DNA from: Stakelama saccharophila
Lineage (GTDB): Bacteria; Pseudomonadota; Alphaproteobacteria; Sphingomonadales; Sphingomonadaceae
Reading direction: 5' to 3'
DNA length: 64,000 nt
NCBI RefSeq assembly: GCF_032229225.1
Contig: NZ_CP135076.1
Coordinates: 1,841,001-1,905,000, forward strand
In this document: piece by piece, positions 59,198 to 64,000 of the stretch
How positions within the stretch are numbered: the first letter of the stretch is position 1
Layout of the letters: every line of letters starts with the position of its first letter
Position numbers and translations under genes: made by a program
The notes under the pieces: generated by a model
The model's database searches: none
Seen by the model: only the letters and a program-made list of their open reading frames with translations
Told to the model about the DNA's origin: nothing

Positions 59198-59605
59198 CCC
59201 CGCTCTCCGTTGCTGGATTCGCTCCCGCCGAAGCGATGCGAACCGCCCCTTTTCCCGGCGCCCTATAGGAGCAACCCGCACATCCTACAAGCAGGCGAAT
59301 CAGCAGAAATCCTACAGAAATGCCTATTGAATTGATGGATTATAGGCAGCGATCAGGTAATCGGGCCTGGTTCGTTGTGCGGCGACCTGATGCGCACCAC
59401 CAATTCGCGCCGGATTCTGTCCCGATATTGCACGTTAACCATAAGGCGTCCGAGAAAACCCTGCACCGGACAAAGTAATACGGCATTGGCATGGTTAACG
59501 CACTTGAACGTCAACGGTTCTTTATCCTTGTTGGGCAAAGGCGATCAATTCGGCGGCCGATTTTCGATCGACGCAGTCTTGGCCACAAGCTCAAGGTGAA
59601 GCGAC
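59198..59605. other. 408-bp divergent intergenic region with CtrA-like half-sites
   Basis: Between dksA (minus) and the serine-rich protein (plus). It holds two TTAACCAT motifs in opposite orientation (59435-59442 and the complement ATGGTTAA at 59491-59498). A 47-codon open frame (59335-59478) has no ribosome-binding site or homology I can recognise. TTAACCAT is the half-site of the cell-cycle regulator CtrA in several alphaproteobacteria. Confidence 0.45.
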
Positions 59606-60478
59606 ATGTCTGTTCGAATGGCTCTTGCAAAACTCTGTGCCTGCGCATGCGGTGGCGCGATCGTCGGCGGTGGCGCGGTCCACATGATCGACCAGGCGCC
59701 GAAGCGCGTGGCGGTCACGAAGCTGCACAAGCGCCACGTCGCGCAGCGTTCCGCGACCAAGACGCGCAAGGCGCACCGCCGCGTGGAGAAAGTCGAGACC
59801 GCGTGCCAGCCCACGGTCGTCACCGTCACCAGTCAGGGCGCTCCGATCCCGCTTCCCCCGCCCGCCCCGCCGGAATACAGCTCCAGCGGCGAGATGCCGG
59901 TCATTTCCAGTACCGGCGGTGGCACCCCGGTGGTCGTCGGCGGCAGCGGCGGCTTCGGCGGTGGTTTCGGCGGCTTTTTCGCGGGCGGGTTTTTCGGCGG
60001 TTCTTCGGGCGGCAGCGGCGGGATCGTTATTTCATCGACGTCCAGCTCGAGCGGGGGCTCCACATCGACCTCGAGCAGCACCGGCGGGTTTTCCAGCGGC
60101 AGCACCTCGTCTTCATCGACTTCGAGCGGCAACGTGTCATCCTCGTCGAGCGGTGATGTCTCCTCCTCGACATCGTCCAGCAGCTCCGGCGACGTATCCT
60201 CGTCGACATCTTCCAGCTCCAGCGGTGATGTCTCGTCGTCCTCGTCCACGTCGTCCAGCAGTTCGACCTCGAGCAGTTCCTCTTCGAGCAGCTCGGGCGG
60301 CTGGAGCACCAGCAGCGGCTGGAGTTCCAGCGGCCATCACCATCACCCGCCGGGAGGCAGTTCGAGCAGCGGCACGCCAACCCCGGTCCCCGCCCCGCCG
60401 ATGATACTGCTTTTCGGCGGTGCGGCCGCAACACTGGTCGCCCGGAGTCGAATGAAGCGGCGAAGAAAGACCGGTTGA
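59606..60478 (+). CDS. Serine-rich surface protein with PEP-CTERM-like end
   Basis: I do not recognise the family. The 290-aa protein begins with a basic N-terminus and a short hydrophobic stretch (MALAKLCACACGGAIVGGGA), then a Gly-rich region (VVVGGSGGFGGGFGGFFAGGFFGG) and a long Ser-rich tract (about 145-255) with imperfect SSSSSGDVSS repeats, then a His cluster, a Pro-rich linker (TPTPVPAPP) and a terminal hydrophobic helix followed by RMKRRRKTG. That end looks like the exosortase-sorted PEP-CTERM signal, with P-A-P in place of P-E-P. Ser-rich tracts suggest glycosylation. AAGGTGA lies 6 nt before the ATG. Confidence 0.65.
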   Translation: MSVRMALAKLCACACGGAIVGGGAVHMIDQAPKRVAVTKLHKRHVAQRSATKTRKAHRRVEKVETACQPTVVTVTSQGAPIPLPPPAPPEYSSSGEMPVISSTGGGTPVVVGGSGGFGGGFGGFFAGGFFGGSSGGSGGIVISSTSSSSGGSTSTSSSTGGFSSGSTSSSSTSSGNVSSSSSGDVSSSTSSSSSGDVSSSTSSSSSGDVSSSSSTSSSSSTSSSSSSSSSGGWSTSSGWSSSGHHHHPPGGSSSSGTPTPVPAPPMILLFGGAAATLVARSRMKRRRKTG

Positions 60479-60492
60479 TACGGCAAAAGACG

Positions 60493-60530
60493 AAAAAGGG
60501 CCGCCCGCACTGGCCGGCGGCCCCGTTTTT
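60493..60530. terminator. Bidirectional intrinsic terminator
   Basis: Stem GGGCCGCC (60498-60505) / GGCGGCCC (60516-60523) with a 10-nt loop. The right side is followed by GTTTTT and the left side is preceded by AAAAA, so it can stop transcription from both the serine-rich gene (plus) and the convergent host-attachment-family gene (minus). Confidence 0.85.
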
Positions 60531-60548
60531 CTTCCCTTCGCCGGCCAA

Positions 60549-60992
60549 TCAGTCGGCAGCCGTAAGGGTCTTTTCGATTTCGATCACGGGATGTCCGGTG
60601 AGGTCCTTGTCGATCTCTCCCACCAGCCTTTCGCTCACCTCTTTGTGATAGTGCTTGCGAAGCTCGCCGAGGGTGCGCGGCGGCGCGACGACGATCAGCG
60701 AATCGAATTCGTTGCGAAGCGCGCGCTTCTTCAACAGATCCGCGGTCTCGACCGCAAACCGGTCTTCCTCCAGTTGATGGAAGTCGGTTTCCTGGTAGGA
60801 ACTGCGGCCATTGCTCTGGCTGGAAAAGGTCGTGCCCGGTCCATCGGTCGATTGCTCCCGATCGGGCGGATTCTCCTGTTCGCGCACGCGTTCGACGACC
60901 AGATTGGGATATTCCGCATCGCCCTCGTTCCTCAGGAACAACATCTTTCGCCCGTCGGCGACGACGACCATGGCATCGTGCGGAACCTGCAT
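60549..60992 (-). CDS. Host attachment family protein
   Basis: A 147-aa protein of the family annotated as required for attachment to host cells. It begins PHDAMVVVADGRKMLFLRNEGDAEYPNLVVE and has ETDFHQLEEDRFAVETADLL and LIVVAPPRTLGELRKHYHKEV. It resembles bacterial archaeo-eukaryotic release-factor-like domains; the actual molecular role is unknown. The ATG at 60992 has AGGAG 7 nt upstream. Convergent with the serine-rich gene across the shared terminator. Confidence 0.83.
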   Translation of the reverse strand: MQVPHDAMVVVADGRKMLFLRNEGDAEYPNLVVERVREQENPPDREQSTDGPGTTFSSQSNGRSSYQETDFHQLEEDRFAVETADLLKKRALRNEFDSLIVVAPPRTLGELRKHYHKEVSERLVGEIDKDLTGHPVIEIEKTLTAAD

Positions 60993-61089
60993 GAAGTTTC
61001 TCCTTGTTGATTGCTTGTCAGGTGGGCGACCAACGCGCGGCACAGTGCCGGGTTGCGCCGAGCGGCAACGCTCGCCATAGCCTCTCGCC

Positions 61090-62367
61090 ATGCACGATAT
61101 CCGCCTGATCCGGGACCATCCGTCCGATTTCGACGCCGCGCTCGCCCGCCGCGGTTTCGCCGCTTGCGCCGACCGGCTGATCGCGCTCGACGAAGCCCGC
61201 CGCGCAGTGGTGACGGAACTTCAGGCGGCGCAATCCCGCCGGAACGAAGCGTCGAAGGCGATCGGTGCGGCCAAGGCGAAGAAGGACGAGGAAGCCGCGC
61301 AGGCGCTGATGCGCGAAGTCGGCGCCCTGAAGGAACGGATGCCGGCGCTGGAAGCGGAGGAGCGCGAAGCGAGCGCGGCGCTGGAGCAGGCGCTGGCGAC
61401 CGTTCCGAACCTGCCCTATCCGGACGTCCCGGACGGTGATGACGAAACCGACAACGCACTGGTCGCGGAACACGGCGTCATCGCCGAACGCGACTTCGCC
61501 CCGAAGGAGCACGATGTCCTCGGTCCGCCTCTGGGCCTCGATTTCGAGACGGGCGCAGCAATGTCGGGCGCCCGCTTCACGCTCGTCCGCGGCCCGGCAG
61601 CGCGCCTTCACCGCGCGCTCGGTCAGTTCATGCTGGACACGCTGACCGAAACCCACGGCTTCGAGGAGATCGTGCCGCCGCTCCTGGTGCGCGACGAAGC
61701 AGTGTTCGGCACCGGTCAGTTGCCGAAATTCGCCGATGACCTTTTTCGCACGACGGACGGACGATGGTTGATTCCCACCGCGGAGGTGAGCCTGACCAAC
61801 ATCGTTCGCGAGCGTATCCTGGCGGCGGAGACGTTACCGCTACGCTTTGCCGCGCTGACGCCGTGCTTCCGCTCGGAAGCAGGTGCGGCCGGTCGCGACA
61901 CCCGCGGTTATATCCGCCAGCACCAGTTCGAAAAGGTGGAAATGGTCGCCATCGTCGCGCCGGAGGCTTCCGAAGACGAACATGAGCGCATGACCGGGTG
62001 CGCCGAGGCGGTCCTGACCGCGCTGGACCTGCCCTTCCGGCGCATGAAGCTATGCACCGGCGACATGGGATTCACCGCCGCGCGGACCTACGACCTTGAG
62101 GTGTGGTTGCCCGGCCAGAACCGCTACCGCGAGATTTCCAGCATCTCGACCTGCACCGATTTCCAGGCGCGGCGGATGAATGCCCGCTTCCGCGCGGAAG
62201 GCGAAAAGGCGACGCGCTTCGTTCATACGCTCAATGGCTCGGGTCTGGCGGTCGGGCGCACCTTGGTCGCGGTGATCGAAAACTATCAACAGGCTGATGG
62301 CGCGGTTGCGGTGCCGGAGGTGCTGCGCCCCTATCTCGGCGGCGAAAAGAAGCTGGAACCCGCCTGA
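61090..62367 (+). CDS. serS: Seryl-tRNA synthetase
   Basis: Charges tRNA-Ser (one such tRNA is encoded in this window at 7.9 kb) and, where present, tRNA-Sec. The 425-aa protein has a long N-terminal coiled coil (about 28-105), motif 2 ([25 protein letters not shown] split over residues ~255-280) and motif 3 ([18 protein letters not shown]). Followed after 144 bp by rimO on the same strand; nothing is seen in that gap. Confidence 0.95.
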   Translation: MHDIRLIRDHPSDFDAALARRGFAACADRLIALDEARRAVVTELQAAQSRRNEASKAIGAAKAKKDEEAAQALMREVGALKERMPALEAEEREASAALEQALATVPNLPYPDVPDGDDETDNALVAEHGVIAERDFAPKEHDVLGPPLGLDFETGAAMSGARFTLVRGPAARLHRALGQFMLDTLTETHGFEEIVPPLLVRDEAVFGTGQLPKFADDLFRTTDGRWLIPTAEVSLTNIVRERILAAETLPLRFAALTPCFRSEAGAAGRDTRGYIRQHQFEKVEMVAIVAPEASEDEHERMTGCAEAVLTALDLPFRRMKLCTGDMGFTAARTYDLEVWLPGQNRYREISSISTCTDFQARRMNARFRAEGEKATRFVHTLNGSGLAVGRTLVAVIENYQQADGAVAVPEVLRPYLGGEKKLEPA

Positions 62368-62511
62368 GACGCGTCCCCCGCGTCGGCTTCGCAGATCACG
62401 AGGCAGGCCTGACGCGAGCGGAGACGGCGGCCGTGCCGTCGCGCTCGTCATAGCGCGCCGGCGCTCTCCCGCTGGATTTTTCCGCAGAAATCGCTATGTC
62501 GCGCGCCAATC

Positions 62512-63840
62512 ATGGCAACCAAACTTCCTGAACCGCCCAAGGTGGGCATGGTGTCGCTCGGCTGTCCCAAGAATCTGGTCGACTCCGAACGCATCCTCAC
62601 CAAGCTGCGCAGCGACGGCTATCAGCTTTCGGGCGATTATGCCGGCGCGGACGTCGTCCTCGTCAACACCTGTGGCTTTCTCGACAGCGCCAAGGAAGAA
62701 AGCCTCGAGGCGATCGGCGAGGCCATCGCCGAGAACGGCCGCGTCGTCGTTACCGGCTGCATGGGCAAGGAAGCCGAAACGATCCGCTCGCGCTTCCCCG
62801 ACGTTCTCGCCATCACCGGCGCGCATCAGTATGAGGAGGTCGTCGGCGCCGTCCATACCGCCGCGCCGATGCCGCCCAGCGCCTATCTGAACCTCGTGCC
62901 CGACAGCGGGCTGAAGCTCACCCCGCGCCATTACAGCTATCTGAAGATTTCGGAGGGCTGCAACCACCGCTGTGCCTTCTGCATCATCCCGGCGCTTCGT
63001 GGAGATCTCGTCAGCCGCCGCCCCGATGCGATCCTGCGCGAGGCGGAAAAGCTGGTCGAAGCGGGCACGAAGGAATTGCTGGTCATCAGCCAGGACACCT
63101 CGGCCTATGGCATCGACATCCGCAAGCAGCCGCGCGCATGGCACGGCCGCGAGGTCGTGCCGCACATGACCGATCTCGCCCGCGAACTCGGCCGCATCGC
63201 GCCGTGGGTACGGCTGCATTACGTCTATCCCTATCCCCATGTCGATCAGGTCATCCCGCTGATGGCCGAGGGGCTGATCACCCCCTATCTCGATATCCCG
63301 TTCCAGCATGCCAGCCGCAGCGTGCTGAGGGCGATGAAGCGCCCGGCCAACGAGGCCAGGGTGCTCGAACGCATCAAGGGCTGGCGCGCAATCTGCCCCG
63401 ATCTCGCCATCCGCTCGACCTTCGTCGTCGGCTTTCCCGGCGAGACGGAATCGGATTTCGACTATCTGATGGACTGGCTCGACGAAGCGCAGCTCGACCG
63501 CGTCGGCGCGTTCCGTTTCGAACCCGTGGAGGGCGCCGCCGCCAACGACCTGCCCGGCGCGGTGCCCGAGGAGATTAAGGAAGAACGCTACGCCCGCCTG
63601 ATGGAGAAGACCGCGACGATTTCGGCGGCCAAACTCCAGGCGAAGATCGGCCGCACGCTCGACGTCATCATCGACGAAGTCGGCGGCGACGGCGCGACCG
63701 GGCGGTCACAGGCCGATGCGCCCGAAATCGACGGCTCGGTGTTCCTGCGCGATGCGGGCCATCTGACGCAGGGCGACATCGTCGCGGTCGAGATCGAGGA
63801 CGCCGACGAACACGACCTCTACGGCGCCCCGCTCGGATAA
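62512..63840 (+). CDS. rimO: Ribosomal protein S12 methylthiotransferase RimO
   Basis: Radical SAM enzyme that adds a methylthio group to Asp of ribosomal protein uS12. The 442-aa protein has the UPF0004 N-terminal cluster cysteines (SLGCPKN, NTCGFL, TGCMGK), the radical SAM motif [10 protein letters not shown], and a C-terminal TRAM domain ([15 protein letters not shown]...[15 protein letters not shown]). Length is normal. Followed by the second copy of the dispersed repeat. Confidence 0.95.
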   Translation: MATKLPEPPKVGMVSLGCPKNLVDSERILTKLRSDGYQLSGDYAGADVVLVNTCGFLDSAKEESLEAIGEAIAENGRVVVTGCMGKEAETIRSRFPDVLAITGAHQYEEVVGAVHTAAPMPPSAYLNLVPDSGLKLTPRHYSYLKISEGCNHRCAFCIIPALRGDLVSRRPDAILREAEKLVEAGTKELLVISQDTSAYGIDIRKQPRAWHGREVVPHMTDLARELGRIAPWVRLHYVYPYPHVDQVIPLMAEGLITPYLDIPFQHASRSVLRAMKRPANEARVLERIKGWRAICPDLAIRSTFVVGFPGETESDFDYLMDWLDEAQLDRVGAFRFEPVEGAAANDLPGAVPEEIKEERYARLMEKTATISAAKLQAKIGRTLDVIIDEVGGDGATGRSQADAPEIDGSVFLRDAGHLTQGDIVAVEIEDADEHDLYGAPLG

Positions 63841-63868
63841 GTTCACGCGCCGCATCGTTCCACACCCG

Positions 63869-63924
63869 CCATCCTGACGAAAGCCAGTATCCATAAACGG
63901 ATGCCGGATCAGACCCGGCATGAC
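63869..63924. repeat. Dispersed intergenic repeat, copy 2
   Basis: The block CATCCTGACGAAAGCCAGTA to GGCATGACG after rimO resembles the block at 30869-30956 (shared GACGAAAG core, TATCCAT/GATCCAT and terminal ATGACGAC). It contains ATGCCGGATCAGACCCGGCAT, an inverted repeat. Probably a short interspersed repeat of the lineage. Confidence 0.55.
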
Positions 63925-63961
63925 GACCAGACGAAGGGGTGTCGCTCCATGGCGCCGTCCT

Positions 63962-63982
63962 CCCCTCCCTTCCAGGGAGGGG
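63962..63982. repeat. Perfect 9-bp hairpin at the window end
   Basis: CCCCTCCCT and AGGGAGGGG face each other across a 3-nt loop, with GGCCGGGGGTGGG following. No T-run is present, so it is not a plain intrinsic terminator. Such CCTCCC...GGGAGG blocks often recur in GC-rich alphaproteobacterial genomes. Confidence 0.5.
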
Positions 63983-64000
63983 CCGGGGGTGGGTGCGAGC

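Noticed and set aside
59335..59538. Short frames in the dksA/serine-rich gap, including a 47-codon frame at 59335-59478
   Set aside because: No Shine-Dalgarno sequence, no recognisable similarity, and the region fits a regulatory gap better.
59833..60309. Acidic, Glu/Leu-rich open frame opposite the serine-rich gene
   Set aside because: Antisense product of Ser codon repeats; no ribosome-binding site or domain.
60050..60310. Tandem-like repetitive DNA considered as a CRISPR or satellite
   Set aside because: It is degenerate Ser-codon repetition inside an open frame; repeats are not of constant length and there are no spacers.

Overview
The window is gene-dense, GC-rich alphaproteobacterial chromosome, most probably from a sphingomonad (order Sphingomonadales). 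Supporting signs are the dusB-ntrB-ntrC-ntrY-ntrX-hfq-hflX block, a fused IspDF, a double-domain Hfq, an RcdA-family protein, an alpha-type LexA box (GTTC-N7-GTTC) before recA, and a cdsA-dxr-rseP-bamA-skp-fabZ operon without the lpxD/lpxA/lpxB genes that LPS makers usually carry there. Sphingomonads use glycosphingolipids in place of LPS. There is no insertion sequence, prophage, CRISPR array or rRNA. The only tRNA is tRNA-Ser(UGA).

Layout. 0-7.5 kb: envelope and isoprenoid operon (cdsA, dxr, rseP, bamA, skp, fabZ), then rpmE and a PilZ gene. 7.9-11.2 kb: tRNA-Ser and peptidoglycan genes (MltB-type transglycosylase, RlpA/SPOR protein, D,D-carboxypeptidase). 11.2-16.5 kb: a tightly overlapping run tmk, holB, metG, tatD, metallo-hydrolase, retropepsin-like protease. 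At 16,544-16,571 there is a very good candidate chromosome-dimer resolution site (dif). Protein genes left of it all read rightward and those from 17.3 to 26.4 kb all read leftward, as expected at a replication terminus. 17.3-26.4 kb (minus): hflX, tandem hfq, ntrX, ntrY, ntrC, ntrB, dusB. 26.5-30.8 kb: ispDF, an unknown exported protein, pncC/cinA, ratA, lipA, beta-carbonic anhydrase. 31-42.7 kb: aspS, rnd, an I78 inhibitor, ppx, ppk, an Hda-like protein, a DUF2066-type protein, purM, purN, a YjbR-like protein and an unknown membrane-anchored protein. 42.8-50 kb (minus): M24 peptidase, dicarboxylate/cation symporter, GST, recA, GT4 glycosyltransferase, GH13 alpha-glucosidase. 50.3-52.9 kb: a three-gene SRPBCC/zinc-ADH/SDR cassette. 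52.9-57.5 kb: TonB-dependent siderophore receptor with Fur-like sites, gamma-carbonic anhydrase, nitronate monooxygenase, rcdA. 57.5-61 kb: two YdcH-like proteins, a hairpin/MITE-like element, PilZ, dksA, a serine-rich surface protein, a host-attachment-family protein. 61-63.8 kb: serS, rimO.

Most genes sit in operons with 1-8 bp start/stop overlaps, and several convergent pairs overlap tail to tail. The most notable observations are the dif site with matching strand polarity, the tandem Hfq, the fully nested 149-bp hairpin element at 58.03-58.18 kb, the missing lpx genes, the LexA box over the recA -35, and possible stress-sigma (EcfG-like) promoters flanking a perfect 16-bp palindrome at 50.1-50.3 kb. 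All motif calls were made by eye. None was checked by a database search.
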